Below the pieces are notes generated by a model. It worked only from the letters and a program-made list of their open reading frames with translations, ran no database searches and was not told where the DNA came from. Shown piece by piece: positions 47,496 to 61,019 of a stretch of 64,000 bases of DNA. The stretch covers positions 104,059-168,058 of the forward strand of contig JAJEKV010000502.1 in NCBI GenBank assembly GCA_021234155.1. Reading direction: 5' to 3'. This DNA comes from Isoetes taiwanensis. Lineage: Eukaryota > Streptophyta > Lycopodiopsida > Isoetales > Isoetaceae. Both the position numbers and the translations under genes were made by a program. Position 1 is the stretch's first letter. The number at the start of each line of letters is the position of its first letter.

Positions 47496-50400
47496 ATGGA
47501 TCCATTCAAGTTCTCACAGAATGCAAAGCTCATTAATACTAATTACCATGCTTGGAAGAAGTTCATGGCGAATTATTTGATAATTAGTGACATGGGGAGC
47601 TTTGTTTGATGAAGACTTTATCACACCAAGTCGCCAGATGTCGGCCTGATAAAACCGTAAAGCTTGTGCTCTTGTCAAAATGTTGGTCAAGAGACAATTG
47701 GTCATGAAATCAACCATTTTACTGAGTTTAAGGAGATGTGGTCTCATTTGGAGAAATCTTTTGATAGCAAGGGTATGGCTACTCAAATGCTGATCCGTAA
47801 CAAAATGAGACATGCCCAATTAGGTGATTTCAAATGGCCACATCATACCTACTCGATGAAGCAATGGCTTTGGATTACATGGTCTGGTGGAGGTCGTCTC
47901 AAAACAACTGATTCAAGATAACTTGGTTGGTCTTCCTCCTTCGTATGATGTTATCTCTTCGAAGATCAGCTACAAGGAGGAGATTGATATAGCCAAAGTA
48001 ACCATTCTACTGCCACAAGAGGAGTTGGTGCAGAAGCAAAGGGATGAGAGTGGACCATGCTAATTTTGTGTCTACTTCTCGGGCTGACACCAAGAAGAAG
48101 TTTGCTGATAGCAAAGACTCTAGGAACTCAGAAAATGTGAAGTCTGAAGGTAAGAAATCCAAGGAGTTCAAGTGCTGGAATTGTGGTGAAAAGGGTCACT
48201 ACAGTTCGAATTGTAAGAAGGAAAAGAAAAGCTCAAAGGATAGTGACACGAGAAGCACAAAGAACAACTCTAAGGGAGAGACAAGTGTTGTTATGCTGCG
48301 GTGCCACTTTTGATGCTGAATATCCAATCTTGCAAAGCCGGCCGCACCCTACGTAAGGACCGATTTTGACCTCGTGGAGCCACGTTCATCTTACCGAGAT
48401 TCTCGATGTGTTTTCTCGAACTTGAACCTCGACGAGGTGATGTGAAGATGGGTGATGGATATTCTCTTCCTATCACAGGAAAGCGGATTGTAGCTTTTCA
48501 ATTGCATGGACGGATGTAGTTAGTAAGGTGAGGAATGTCATGTTTGCCCCGGATTACGCCTAATATCATATATGTCAGCCGAATTTGATAAAGCTAAAAG
48601 CCATCACATTGTTTTCGAAATGGAAAAGCTTATCCGGCCGGGCGTGAATCCATTTGAAGGAATTGACTTGAAAAGTCCGCAGCTCATGGCACGCTGGAAT
48701 GGCCGCGTAATGGCTTGTATGTCTTTTGATGGTTCGGCCATAAGACCAACATGGTCTTGTATGTGCCGATTTGACCGCTGAGCATCCGCGGGCATGCTGC
48801 TTTGGTCATGTTGGAGGCATTGCCGTACATTAAGATGGTTACGTGTATTCCTCTTGAAATGCGTCAAGCTTGAGTGTGCCGCATGCCATCTTTGAAAGCA
48901 ACCTCAACAGCCTTTCCACAAAGAAGAGTTTCATCGAGCAACTCAACCTCTTGAGTTGTCGTGATTCTCGATTTGTGCTATATGCCCGATGTTTCACTAG
49001 GTGGAAAGAGGTATTTTGACCCTCGATTGATGATTTCAAGAGGTACATTTGATGTAATACTTTGTAATCGCGAACTGGAGGTGCTTGGCAAGTTCAAGGC
49101 CTTCAAAGCAAAAAAAAAAGCGCATGTGGTTAGTAATAAAAAAAAGTTGAGAAGTGACAATGGAGGTGAATATGTTTCTAATGCCTTTGATGAGTTTCTC
49201 ATGGAAGAAGGTATTGAAAGACGCTTAATCATTCCTTATGCTCATCCACAAAATGGTGTATGAAAGGAGAAATAGATCTTTGCTTGATTTGGCAAGATCT
49301 ATGATGGGTCACAAGCAACGCCTCAATTCTTTTGGGGAGAGGCAAGAGGACAACAAAGATATTTGGCAAATAGGTCGCCTACCAAGGAAGTCCGTAATGT
49401 GACCCCTTATGAACCATTTTGGAGAATGAAACCCAGATGTGTCTCATTTGAGGGTGTTCTGATGCTTGGTTTATGCTTCCATACGGAGAAGTGCGGAAAA
49501 GTATGGGAAGTTGCATGACAGGACTGTTAAAGCCATCTTCATTGGGTATTCAGAAAATCAGAAAGGTTACAAATTGTATGATCCTTACAACAAGCAGGTT
49601 ATTGTAAGTGTCGGCCTCGGGCCATGAAGATGATGTGTATGATGGTATATCTTCCGCTGATTCTCCGGCACTCACAATGACAAAGAGCTTGATGTTGGAG
49701 ATCCGATAGCACCGGCCGGTAGACCTTTTCTCCCTCTCTAGTGATTTCTCCAAAGGAACTCACATTTGCCTGAAGTAGTGGCACGGGATGATCTTAATCC
49801 CACTCGCCCTATGGTCCATGAGCAGGTTGGTTCCTTTCATGGGGAGTCCAGCACACATGAAGGTACCGTAGCACCTGATCCAACACCTGTTACAACACCT
49901 ATTGTAGCACTTGCTATACCTCCTGTTGTTGCACCTAGGAAATCAGCACGTCTCAAGGAGAAACAAAGTGTTGCAGAACCGGTTGTAGCACCTGTTGTAC
50001 CCGTTGTTGAACCTAGGAGATCAGCATGTCTGATGGAGAAACATGAGAAGTCTAATGGATCATTAACCTTACCTTAATGGCAAAGGTCCAGGATCATGTT
50101 GATCCACAAACCTTTCATGAAGTAGCTAGTGATCCGCAGTGGCAGCATGCAATGGAAGAAGAATACTCTCAATTGCTGAAGCAAGGCACATGGGTGGGAA
50201 TTGGTTGAACTTCCAGCTGATAAGCAAGTTATTGGCTATAAATGGGTGTTTAAAACCAAATTTCATGCTGATGGGACAGTGTCAAAGCACAAAGCTAGAC
50301 TTGTAGCCAAGGATTTTGCACAGAAAAAAGGCTTAGATTATGATGAAGTCTTTGCTCCCGTAGCCTAAATGTCCACTATTAGATCAGTTATAGCTCTTGC

Positions 50401-51664
50401 TGCAATAAAAGGTTGGTTAATGTTTCAAATGGACATTAAGTCTGCTTTTTTGAATGGTGATTTGGAGGAAGAGGTCTATATGACTCAACCTCCAGGATTT
50501 GTTGTTCAAAGGAAGGGGCAGCTGGTTTGTCATTTGAAGAAAAGCATTGATGGCTTGAAGCAAGCTCCAAGATGTTGGCATGCTAAAAATTAATGCTTTT
50601 CTTGAGAGTGGGTTCAAAGCCAGGCGCAAAGAAACCCCAATCTTTATTACAAATCACATGAAGTCCGAATGTGCATTGTGGTTTTGTATGTTGATGATTT
50701 GATCATCACAGGAGATGCTGATGTGTTGATTTCTACATTGAAGTTGCAGTTATCTTCGTTCTTCGAGATGACTGATCTTGACCTTATACATTACTGTTTA
50801 GGTGTAGAAGTGTGGGATGGCATCTATCTTTCTCAGCAGAAATATATCAAAGAAATGTTACAAAGAAGATCGTATGCAAGATTGCAAGGTTGTGGCAAGT
50901 CCTTTTGATCCAGGGACAAGGCTTGATTTCTCTGGTGAGGAGTGTGATCGCACACTCTATCGAAGCTTGGTAGGGGCGTTGATATATCTCACAGTCACTA
51001 GACCTTATATATCTTTTGTTGTGGGAGTGCCGAAAGCAGATTCATGAGCAATCCGTGCAGTCGTGACCGAAGGTCGCTAAAAGATCGTTGGCATATCCGA
51101 AGGGGACTTCACAGAAGGTCTTTTATCGAGGTCCTCCGATTTCCAGCTTGAAAGTCTTTGTTGATGCCGATCATGCTAATCGTCATGATAGCAGGAGGCC
51201 CACAACATGGATGGTCACATTCATAGGGCCTAACGGCCGATATGGTTGTCCAAAAGACAGCCTACAAGCAGTCAATCAAGACCACAAGAGGCGTAATTCA
51301 AAGCACTCGCTGTTGGGATGCGTGAATTGTTGTGGCTTAAAATTTGTGGACAGATTCAGATACCTCCATCCCGGCCGTTATATTGTGTGACAACACAAGT
51401 ACAATCCATCTTGCCAAGGATGCTAAGTACCACTCAAGAACAAAACACCTTGACACCCACTTGTGTTTTGTCCATGAGCAGATCCAAATGGGATCTTCTC
51501 AACTTGTTCATTGCTTCTCACAGATCGGGCTTATTGATGGCTTTACCAAACCATTAGTTGGATCTAAGTTCGTCAATGTGAAGGAGAACTTGGGCATGAA
51601 GAAATTGCGCCTGAAGGAGAAGGATTACCTTGGTTTCAAACCTGATTTTCTTCTACTTAGTTAG
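47496..51664 (+). pseudogene. Copia gag-pol, multiply frameshifted
   Basis: Would have encoded the capsid and the enzymes for reverse transcription and integration. Visible in order: gag start MDPFKFSQNAKLINTNYHAW (47496); a gag middle with WSHLEKSFDSKG (47735-47770); CCHC zinc knuckle CWNCGEKGHYSSNC (48173-48214); a poorly preserved protease region (48290-48960); integrase core with LRSDNGGEY (49150-49175); reverse transcriptase with KARLVAKDFAQ (about 50290), FQMDIKSAFLNGDLEEEVYM (about 50427-50484) and the catalytic YVDD (50687-50698); RNase H with FVDADHAN (about 51155) and SRTKHLDTHLCF (about 51430). Stops and frameshifts separate nearly every block, and several coincide with expected CAG/CTG codons. 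Confidence 0.9.
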
Positions 51665-51681
51665 CAACATTTAAGGGAGAG

Positions 51682-52036
51682 TGTTGGAATATAATATGTC
51701 GATCGGGCATAATAAAATAAACAACAAAGGGTTCAAAGACTTAGCACATGTGTGATGAGAAGGTGTTGAAATGTACGTATAGGCAAAGACTTTGTCAAGA
51801 TCGAAAGCACCTAATCCTAAATCAAGGCCGTGAATTAGTGGGCGGTGGTTAAACAAGAGACTACTTTTCTTAGTCTCACATGTTGTATATATTGATTGAC
51901 ATGCTATGTACTATGCAATGCTCGTAAGTAGAGATTGTATTTTCTATTGCTTTTCTCAATAGAGTTGTTCTTGTTCTTCTATTCTACCTCTTGAGTTGAT
52001 CTTGCGAGGTTTGTGCTTTTGGCACTAGTTCTATCA
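51682..52036 (+). repeat. Copia 3' LTR
   Basis: Begins TGTTGGAATA after the polypurine tract and ends CTAGTTCTATCA before the AATTG target duplication. About 24 bp longer than the 5' LTR. Confidence 0.9.
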
Positions 52037-52041
52037 AATTG

Positions 52042-52746
52042 CTGATATGATGCTCGCACTGCATGAATATAAAGTTAGAGCTAATGCAAGAACTTGATTC
52101 GAGAGTTGTTGTTTGGAAAGGTCGAGAATTTAAATTTACAGTGAGTCTACAAGAGCAACAAAAAGCCATGTAGCCATTTTAAAATAAGATGTATCTATCT
52201 TTATCAACTGAAAGTGTAAAACACGTAAAAAATAAAAAATTTCTAAAAATAGGCAAACAACTTACACGTAGTCTTCATTTGGCCGCCTATGTTTATTCCA
52301 TAAGTATCTGATTGAGGAATGCTGCCATTCAAGTTTGGCTTCAAAAATGGACGTTGTTGTTATGCTTCAATTCTTTTTCTAGTAAGAACTCTCTTCTTTC
52401 TTTGAAGGCCCTTTTTGTAAAATAGATTGTTTAGGAGACGGGAAGAGATTTCATCATCAAGACTCTCCTCACCTCCATCTTCAAAATCCATATTTTCCTT
52501 CCTCATCCTGAAAATCGCCATCCTCCATCCGGGTTCAGAACTTGAATATCTCAAGATCCCGATCCCAAGATCTTCAAAATCATCTTCAAAAATCCTCAAT
52601 GCCCAAAGATTTTTAAGACTCTTCCTCCTCGTAGCCTCTTCCTTGGATATCTCGTGTGAGGGCCTTTTAGATCAAGAACAAGAAAGACTTCCATTTTTTT
52701 TTCAGAGAATCCTTTTTCCCTTTTCTCAATTTTTTTTTTTTTCATT
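52042..52746. other. Flank of the Copia insertion; no recognisable gene
   Basis: The first 60 bp reads ADMMLALHEYKVRANART in one frame, possibly the continuation of the coding-like stretch before 46826. 52427-52786 is a serine-, leucine- and phenylalanine-rich open frame created by CTTCC/TTTTC-rich sequence. Confidence 0.3.
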
Positions 52747-53000
52747 TTTTTGTTTTTTCAATAAGGAGGATTTAGTTAGGGTCTAAGCATTAACTTTCAA
52801 TGACGAGGATTTATTTAGGGTCTAAGCGTTAACTTTCAATGATTTGTAATAGGTAACTAGACAAAAGGACCAACATGTATATTTTATTTTCGTCTAAGCA
52901 TTAGCTTTTAATAATTTATAATAGGTAAACAAAAGGACCAACATTTATATTTTAATAATTTATAATAGGTAACTACAAGGAAGGAAGGAAGGAAGGAAGG
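52747..53000. repeat. Tandem repeats and (GGAA)n
   Basis: GAGGATTTA(G/T)TTAGGGTCTAAGC then TTAACTTTCAATGA occurs twice (about 52764-52842). It is followed by repeats of AATTTATAATAGGTAA and AAAAGGACCAACAT, and then (GGAA)5 at about 52980-53000. Confidence 0.7.
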
Positions 53001-53690
53001 TATTTTTATCGCCCACTGAGACCAACCTGGTCTATGGGACCCAATATTAAAAATGCAAAGAAGCGGATTATCGCCCGGATTAAAAACCCCGCCCGGCTAA
53101 GGGTTTTCGAGGGAAAAACCGCGGGCAACAATCAGCCTGGCCGACAAACCGCCCTAACATATAAAATGCCGTAAACACCCAAATATATACAAAGGCCATG
53201 CACCGCACTGCAGAGTGCCCAATCGCCGGTAGCCAGCGGGGGCAAAGGTGACCTCGCAAGTCCAAAGACTCCTCAATGTACGCACCTGTGGCACGCATCG
53301 ACGGTGTTCATCAAGAAAAAAGGGCAAGTCCGCCGCATTCAGGGAGCCGATTTGGCCCGATCTGGATCAACGCCGGGCAACTCGAAAGTATGAGACTCAT
53401 CCTCAATGGCACCCGCTTGACAAAGATCGACAAAGCTCGCCCCGGCGGGCTCCCCAATCCACCGCCTGCCTCGGATGCGAAGATGGTGGGCACCTCAGGC
53501 TAATGGAGGCAATGAGTCAAGGCCAGGGTGGGCACCGGGAACGCAGTAGAGCCTGTGGGCCCCGGGCTAACACGGGTTGATGTGCTCCCTTGTAATGGGC
53601 CGTTTTGACCTGCTTCTAGAGCCGGGTCCCAGAGCTTGCCAAGGAAGCAAGCTGCCTAGGTACTCCCCCGCCGCCACGACCGCCGTGGTC
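53001..53690. repeat. GC-rich dispersed repeat, related to 9480-9560
   Basis: ATTAAAAACCCCGCCC and GGGTTTTCGAGGGAAAAACC (53079-53118) match the foldback interior at 9490-9530. The rest (53130-53690) is GC-rich with overlapping frames on both strands and no recognised domain; it may be the 5' end of the adjoining CACTA element or an older insertion. Confidence 0.4.
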
Positions 53691-56600
53691 CACCGCCAAC
53701 ATTTATATGGATCATGTTGATAAGCCCGAAACATTTGAAGAGTTACTTGATGATATTCATCAACATTTGAAATGCCATGGTTGGAGTCGTCAATTGAAAG
53801 AGGTGCGAGACCCTTCCAAATATTTATTTTTAATTTTATTGCATTATTTATTATTGATAGTCTTAAGCGCTATGGTGAAGGTAGAAGTATAGATAATCAC
53901 CAAATATAAAAAACGATTCAAGACACCTTCGCACTCATTGATAGTGATTATGGGAGTCACATACCTTCTAGATGTGCCAATGACGATTTTCCAAGTAGCA
54001 GTGAAAAGATAAGTCCACCATGTGAAGGAGATATATTAAATGGTGGGGATCCATTAGATAATGGCCATAATGAATCTGGAGATCCATTAGATGATGGCCA
54101 TGATGATTCTTTGAAACCACTATATGACGGAAGTTCATTGACATGCTATTTGCCACACTTTTGATTCTTAATTTACAAACTATGCATGGATGGTCAAATG
54201 CTAGTCTTGATGACCTTTTAAAAGTTCTAGGAGGATACTTATTGCCCAAGGAAAACTTATTGCCACGATCATCCTATTATGCACAAAAAATGATGATCTT
54301 GATCTAGAATATGAATCTATTCATGCTTGCCCAAATGATTCCGTCGTTTTATCTGGGAAGTATGCCCATCCGACTCTTGCCCAAATGAAAAATGCCAAGA
54401 AAGTCGATGGGGTAAAAACGGCAAACCTAGTGCACGAAGTTGTGCAAGCATTTCCCTATCATTCCTCGAATTATTAAAATTGTATGAACACCCATCAATG
54501 GCAAGACACATGATATGGCATGCTAACAATATAAGCACGGGATGGCATATGCCGGTATGTCTCTGAATTCACCAAAGATGGCATCACATCAATAATAGAT
54601 GGCCCGACTTTTGTCAAGACCCCGCAACGCCGATTTGGATTGGCATTTGATGATGTAAGTCCATTTAGCGCAGATGAGGTCTAACCGAGTACTTGGCCGC
54701 TATGTTGATCAATTACAACATTGAGCCATGGTTACGGCTACATTTCATTATGTTGATATTATTGATTCTGATCGCAGTTAGTACCTTCCTCAAAAATTGA
54801 TGTCTACATGCACCTTATTGTGGAAGATTTCTATAAGCTTTGGGGAGTAAAAAGCAAGTGACTTCGCCAGGCGCCTTTGGAGAGGGAATTCACTTTTGCG
54901 TATGCGACGATCATGTGGACCATACATGATTTTCTCGCTTATGGTTTACTAGCCGGATGTGTAACCCATGGATATCGAAAGCATGTCCCTTTTGTGTGGA
55001 CCTGATATTCATGTTCATAAATCTAGCGCTTTTAGAAAATTTATTTATGGTGCCATCGCCATTGCTGATCATAGTTTCCTAAAAATGAAAATGTTTGACT
55101 AAAACATTGAATCCGCAACACCTCCAAATCTTGTGACTTAGTGATATAATGGAAATGGGTTGAGGAAAAGGAAGAATGGAGCAAATTGTCTAAAAAGAAA
55201 AATAATGATGATCCAATAAAAGGACGGATGGAAACGTCTTTTCTATATTTTACCTTAACCTTCCTTATTGGGAGGTATGTTTTTTTCAGATACGCACTTC
55301 GCCATTTGTATCTTTACATGCAATTTATATATCTTATACCATGTTACTTTTATTACAAAGATCTTATTCAAACACAATGGATGCAATGCATGTGGAGAAG
55401 AATGTCGCTGAAAATCTAGTTAAGACAATACTTGGAGATGTTGACAAGAACAATGAAAAGGTATGAGAAGACATGAAAGAGGTTGAATACTTAGAGTCCC
55501 TTTGGTCCTAATCACAAAACGGTAAAGTGGTTTTACCTCATGCTCCATATGTTCTTACAAAGAGGAAAAGAAGCTTTTTTTATCGCTATACGAGTGTGAA
55601 ACCTCCAACGTAATTGTCCTCCAACTTTAAAAAATGTGTTGCAAATGGAAAGCTGAAATCCATGAAATCGCATGATTATCATATATTCTTCTTCAATAGT
55701 TCCTTACTTTGGCTATACGTGGATGTCTAGGGGAAGGAGAAAGAATGTCAATAGTAAGACTAAGTGCTTTGTTTAGGCAAATTACTGCAAAAGAAATTCA
55801 CTTAAGTGAGATGAGTACCCTAAAGTTGGAAGCAGTGAATGTGTTATGCTTGCTTGAGAATCATTTTTCGCCATCATTTTTCACGATTATGACTCATCCC
55901 ATCGTACATATAGTTGAAGAAATAGCTATTTGTGGGCCCGTGACTGTACGATGGATGTACCCTATTGTGAGATTCCTAAAACACCTTAGGTAATATGTTC
56001 GTAACATGGCACGTCCAGAGGGATCCATTGCTGAAGTGTACATAATCACCGGGTTTATGATTTTACTACAATGAAAGAGGACAAGAATTTTGAATATTTT
56101 GGTGAATATGATGGCGCTTGGAACGAGTACATCCCGAGGTTTTGGAGGGTAAAGGAACCTTGATAAAGTTGGATGTATCATTGCAACAATAAGCACACGA
56201 TTGCATTCTAGCAAATTCGACTATCATTGAGACATGGAGATTGTAAGTACTCTATTTGCTATTTAGATGTTGAAATGCTTTTCAATTTATAAAAGTCAAT
56301 TAAATTGTAGACTTTGATTGGCAGAAAATATGAATAATCACAACATGGTATCTTTGTTCCATGCGCAGCCCAAGGGAGAATATTTTGAATTTCTCAGAGT
56401 GGCTTAAAATGGAAGTCCAATGTATGGTTGGGAAAAAGGAGCAAGTGAATCCATTGTTGCTTGATCTTGCTTTTGGAGTCGAAGAATATGCTATAAGTTA
56501 TAAAAGCATGTGGGCATATGGTTGGCACTTAAGAGTGCAAGATTTAGACGCAAAGCAAGTGACAGATTCGTGTGTTTCAAAGAATATTTCGCTCTATGAG

Positions 56601-57317
56601 TCGTAGTAGTGCTAAAGATGTTTTACCTATTGAAGTTTCTATATAGAATATTTTGGCAAAATTCACAGATTTTTATGTGTTTGTCGATTTACATGTAGAT
56701 AACAATGTTATTATAGTGTAGTTAATTAACCTACTCACTGTTTTTTTATATTGTTTTATTTCTTTTTATGTTTTACAGGTTTGTCTTGGTTCATCACATG
56801 TAGTGCTTTTGCAATGTCATTGGTATAGGCCTGATACTGTTGGACAATGAGCATCAACAAAATTTGACAAGTATGGCTTTCAACTAGTGGATAGTACAAA
56901 GGCTGCATACAAAGCTAATTCAAGTTAACCTTTTGTCTTTCCAGAACATGTCCAACAGGTAAAACTACATAGCAATACTAAATGCATCTATACATTGCAG
57001 GTGTTCTATTTTGATGATCCAAATACTCCAGGTTGGTCTATTTGCTTCGAAACCCATCTCGTAGATGGGCTACTTCTGATGATGAACGTGAAAGTGGTAT
57101 AGATAATTGACTTGTAACCGTATCGCAACTTGATGTTGATTTTCACACATATCCTATGATTATCCATTCTTAATCTCTATAGTGAAAAGGCTTCCGCCCA
57201 ATTCCATTTCACACTTTTATGTATTGTAACTTGATTCTTGATTTTAAAGAAGAAAATTAGGGGAATTTTGTTTTGCTTTTAGTGATAATGATGGTTTATA
57301 TATGCATTTCAAGTAGC
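53691..57317 (+). mobile_element. CACTA (En/Spm) transposon, copy B, truncated at the 3' side
   Basis: Close direct copy of 1321-3822, without the LINE insertion and with about 580 bp that copy A has lost (56098-56679). It adds the N-terminal region (from about 53707) that lies outside copy A. Homology to copy A stops at TTTCAAGTAGCC (57317), where the second copy of the long duplication begins; the subterminal repeats seen at 3990-4330 are therefore missing here. Confidence 0.8.
53707..56606 (+). pseudogene. TNP2-like CACTA transposase (Transposase_21), copy B
   Basis: Begins MDHVDKPETFEELLDDIHQH (53707), continues with PKENLLPRSSYYAQKMM and HACPNDC (about 54246-54345), then the central blocks in the same order as copy A. 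The intron after PYWE starts at about 55276 (GTATG), but its acceptor reads TTACAAAG. It extends further than copy A: EYDGAWNEYIPRFWRV (about 56102-56150) and FSEWLKMEVQCMVGKKEQVN (about 56388-56450), then EEYAISYKSMWAYGWHL, the C-terminal transposase segment. Many frameshifts; not functional as written. Confidence 0.8.
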
Positions 57318-58154
57318 CAAGCTGTTCATTTCCGACCTTGCAAAGATTTGCAACATGTAGTAACCAATCAGTTTATTAGGCCTATGCCATTTTCTTGCAC
57401 ATTGTCAAGTTTTTGTTACAACATGCTAATCAAAAGACACAAAAACTACTCGTATAATAATCAGCTTCAATAAATACTCTAGTGCGTATGGATATTCACT
57501 ATATAAAGTGATTCTGAACATTATTCAAGAAGTTGGAAAAGCCTACAAAGATTGTAGTGCCTCAATAGAAAACGATCTAAAATCTACTTTGAAAAGAATA
57601 ATGTAGCTACAAAGAATGCCAACACTTTAGAAAATATTAAACTACACTTGCAATCAAAACAGAAAATATGTCAATTACTGAATCCTCTTGCTCCCATTCC
57701 TTTTATGAACCATGTAGCATTTGAGCTGGTAAAATTGTTACACTACAAATGCCTTCAATCAGGTCTGATATACTACAGCTAACTTGAAATGCATCAAAGC
57801 ATGACTGGAGAAAAGGAATCAGTATCATGGTTTGATAGAATAAGGTTCTCATGACCAAAATCACATGGCATACAACAATTGTTTATAAATCACATGGCCA
57901 GAGCATGCATTGAGATGTGTTAAAATATAAATTGGAAAGGGGAAGCACTACTATGGCTTTACATAACTAACCTATCATGAGAAACACCTATTGGTATGCC
58001 AGTTTTTGCCTGTTCAAATGGGCAGATCATGTTGAAATGTACCAAAGTATAACTTAAAAAATGAAGCATGGCACCAAGGAAATAAGATTTTATGCACAAA
58101 ATAATTTATCTAGTGTACATGCTACAGCACATGCTTTCAAAGGCGTCTTCTTAC

Positions 58155-59252
58155 CTTTTCTTCAGCAGCGTGCCTTCCCCTGCTTGGCATAGGCTGCCTA
58201 GGATTGAAGAGATTTTGTTGCAAAAAGCAAGACACTTTGCACCAATGGTAAAAGGACGTTTTTCCACCAATTCAGCTGTAGGATTGGATCAAGTACCTAT
58301 AACACATATGATGGAGATCCCTTTAAATCAGTAAAGGAGCAGAATACATAAATCATGCAAGCTTTGACTGTGACACATATGGTCATAACTTGAAATAGTC
58401 AGAGCGTTTTGGCAGACTCTAGCTAACTTTGGGTTTGCAAGAATACATATTGTTTATGATACTTGCCCATGAAAGAAAACCTGTTTGCACAAAATGGCAC
58501 CCATGGAAGTATTACATATCCTCATCATAGAGTCATAGAGTTCCTCATATTTTCATTCTGATCCAGGAAGGGAGCAAAGGGAAGAATGGCTTGTGCTTTC
58601 AACCACTTGGACAGGCAGCTCAAACTGTGTCTCTTACCCTGCACATGCAATGGAAGAAGAATAATACAATAGATAGTTGAACAATAATAACGTAAAAGAG
58701 TAGAACAGAGGCATATCATGTAAATGAAGATGCATCAGAAGCAAGATACCATTTCCATATCTCTTCCATCATTACGAAATGCCAGATTTATGGGTATAGC
58801 AGGACCAGATTTGGGTTTGCATACATGCAAGCAAGCAAGAAGATGACATGCATAAAAAATGAGGATCTACTGAGACCGAAACCTTATTTGGTCGCCCTGA
58901 ATAAGCCATTTTTTTCTCCAACGGCAGATTCCTGAGAAGAACTGCGAAAAAAGATTGGTCGCCAAGCATAAGCCGGTAAGCCTGCCACGACATTAAGAAA
59001 TGCCAGATTCATGGCTATGGCAAGGCCGGAGTTGGGTTTGCATACATCAAGCAGATGGTACACATGACAGCAAATAACAATGAGAATCTATCTGAGACTG
59101 GCTAAACCGATCTTTTTTCCTCTGATAAGCCGATTTTGCCCCTGTCGAAATGTAGATGGCACAGAGAAAGCAAAGATCAGCAAAGATGGCATATACCTTA
59201 TACTTGTCAGCCAAATATGAAATCGAGTTACCAAAGTGCCCAACATTTACTC
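58155..59252 (-). pseudogene. Captured or decayed gene fragment with exon-like segments, copy B
   Basis: On the minus strand, 59252-59197 is bounded by CTGCAG and GTATAT and reads VNVGHFGNSISYLADKYK in one frame; 58638 downward opens after a GTGCAG acceptor and reads GKRHSLSCLSKWLKAQAILP; 58275-58155 is bounded by CTACAG and GTAAGA and reads ELVEKRPFTIGAKCLAFCNK, then ISSILGSLCQAGEG. These look like exons of a single host-type gene with introns retained, but I do not recognise the protein. 60300-60000 (minus) could hold its 5' region. Carriage of intron-containing pieces in a repeated unit resembles Helitron- or Pack-type capture or a plain segmental duplication. Confidence 0.4.
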
Positions 59253-61019
59253 CTGCAGAAATAGAGAAGCTAAGATCGAGAAAATAACATTCCTTTATTC
59301 TGAAAATTGCATGCCACATACAGGGCATATCTGAAGTAAGAAGTGCAGGACATACAGGTCTCTTTCTTAAACGGATGTTGCAGGTTACAGCTAGATGCTT
59401 GGAATGCTAATGATGGCAGCTTGTGGATGGAGCTGTTATACCGATATGGAATTCTCGCCTAAATATGGCTTATGCAAGGTCTGAAGATTCTAAGCAGATA
59501 TGTTGGCTTCTACAGATATTAATAACCTGTAAATTTGAATTTAGGGTGTGTAAAATAAAAAAAGCAAGAGGTTATACTTGTCGGACATGCAGATTAGATC
59601 CAATGAATGCAGATACGGTGTTCATACACCTGCCGAAATGATACAGCTCCTTAATATGATGAAGGATCTAACTTTAAAACGCATACAGAGCCTTAGAAAC
59701 TCAAACGAAACTCAACCCATGAATGCTTCAAATAAAAAACGCAACCTGTTCCGGCCAATTCTTGGCGTGTTCAGATGCAAAACTCTAATCTTCAGCCGAG
59801 TTTTTGCCCCCTGCAGATGGATTTGCATGTTTTGACAAAGGAAAATAACGTTTAAAACTCACCCAGCCGTTCCAAGGCACAGCTCTGATCTTATTAAACT
59901 GAACCCTCAGACAGACTTGCCTTCGGAAATCTTGAAGAAAGATTGAAAGAAATAAAAATGCAAGAGATGAGCAAATACTGAAGCTTCTGCATGCGTCTCC
60001 AAGCTCCAAGAATCGAATGCAAGATCTTATGAGCACAAGCTCTGCTACGCCATGCACGTAGTTCAGGAGAACGAATGGTCCACAGCTCCAAGTAGACCAT
60101 GGTTAGCAGGCCTCTGCTGGGCCGGATTGACCAGCATCTAGCAATCCCAGGCCGCTGCCGTCTGCACCAGGGAAAAGGAAAGTACAGAAGGGAGGGAGAA
60201 AATTTGAAATGAGAGAAAAACCCATGCGACCAAAATAGTCCCGCAGGGGCGAGGGGGAACGCCGCATGCGTCTGCACATGCGGCGTTCCCGCACAGAAAC
60301 CAACACTCTCCCATTTTAAATAAGAAGATACGGTGTTAATAAATTAACTTAGAATGCTTTGATAGATAAAGCACTAGTGATCTATAACATTGAATACATT
60401 ATGCATTCTACTGAAGACCCTATATGGTTTGCATGCATAAAAATGGGAAGGCTTTAGACTATAAAACATATGCAGCTTTAGTCATTTCAACCCTTATGGC
60501 TGCACTTTAACCCCATATGGTTTGCACGCATAAAAGTGGGAAGGCTTTAGACCATTAACCATATGCAACTGGTTTAATTTTAACACAATGCAAACCATAT
60601 AAATTTATCACAATACTTAGCCACCCCCTCTGATTTCAAGACTCTAAGAACCACATTGTATAACACCATATCAAACCGAGTCTCATTACCACCACCTTAT
60701 ACCACATTAAGAAACTATACACATGAACCACGATATTAAACAACAACGAATAAATATGTTAGAAAACCATATCATTGAACACCATAATCAATCGTTGATA
60801 ATTACTTTGTAAAATACCACATTAATAAAGCATATAAAGAAACTACATACTTTAGCCACGTAATGTTTTTAATGATATCAACCCACAAAGATGCATTGGT
60901 TATTTTCAACCGCTTTTATGTATAACCAATGAAAAACCCGTAGTGGTTTTATTTTTTTGGGTGCCTTGTGTAATTTAATTTTATAATGCACATTGCTTAT
61001 TTGCATGCTAGCTCATTAG

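Larger units (their letters stand above)
46831..52036 (+). mobile_element. Ty1/Copia LTR retrotransposon, full-length but decayed
   Basis: All landmarks are present: 5' LTR 46831-47161 (TG...CA), a primer-binding site directly after it, gag from 47496, zinc knuckle, integrase, reverse transcriptase and RNase H in Copia order, polypurine tract TTTAAGGGAGAG (51670-51681) and 3' LTR 51682-52036. Target duplication AATTG is exact at 46826-46830 and 52037-52041. The LTRs differ in length (331 and 355 bp) and at many small patches. The coding region has frameshifts and stops throughout. Confidence 0.95.

Noticed and set aside
52427-52786. 119-codon serine- and phenylalanine-rich ORF
   Set aside because: Low-complexity CT-rich sequence with no recognisable domain.
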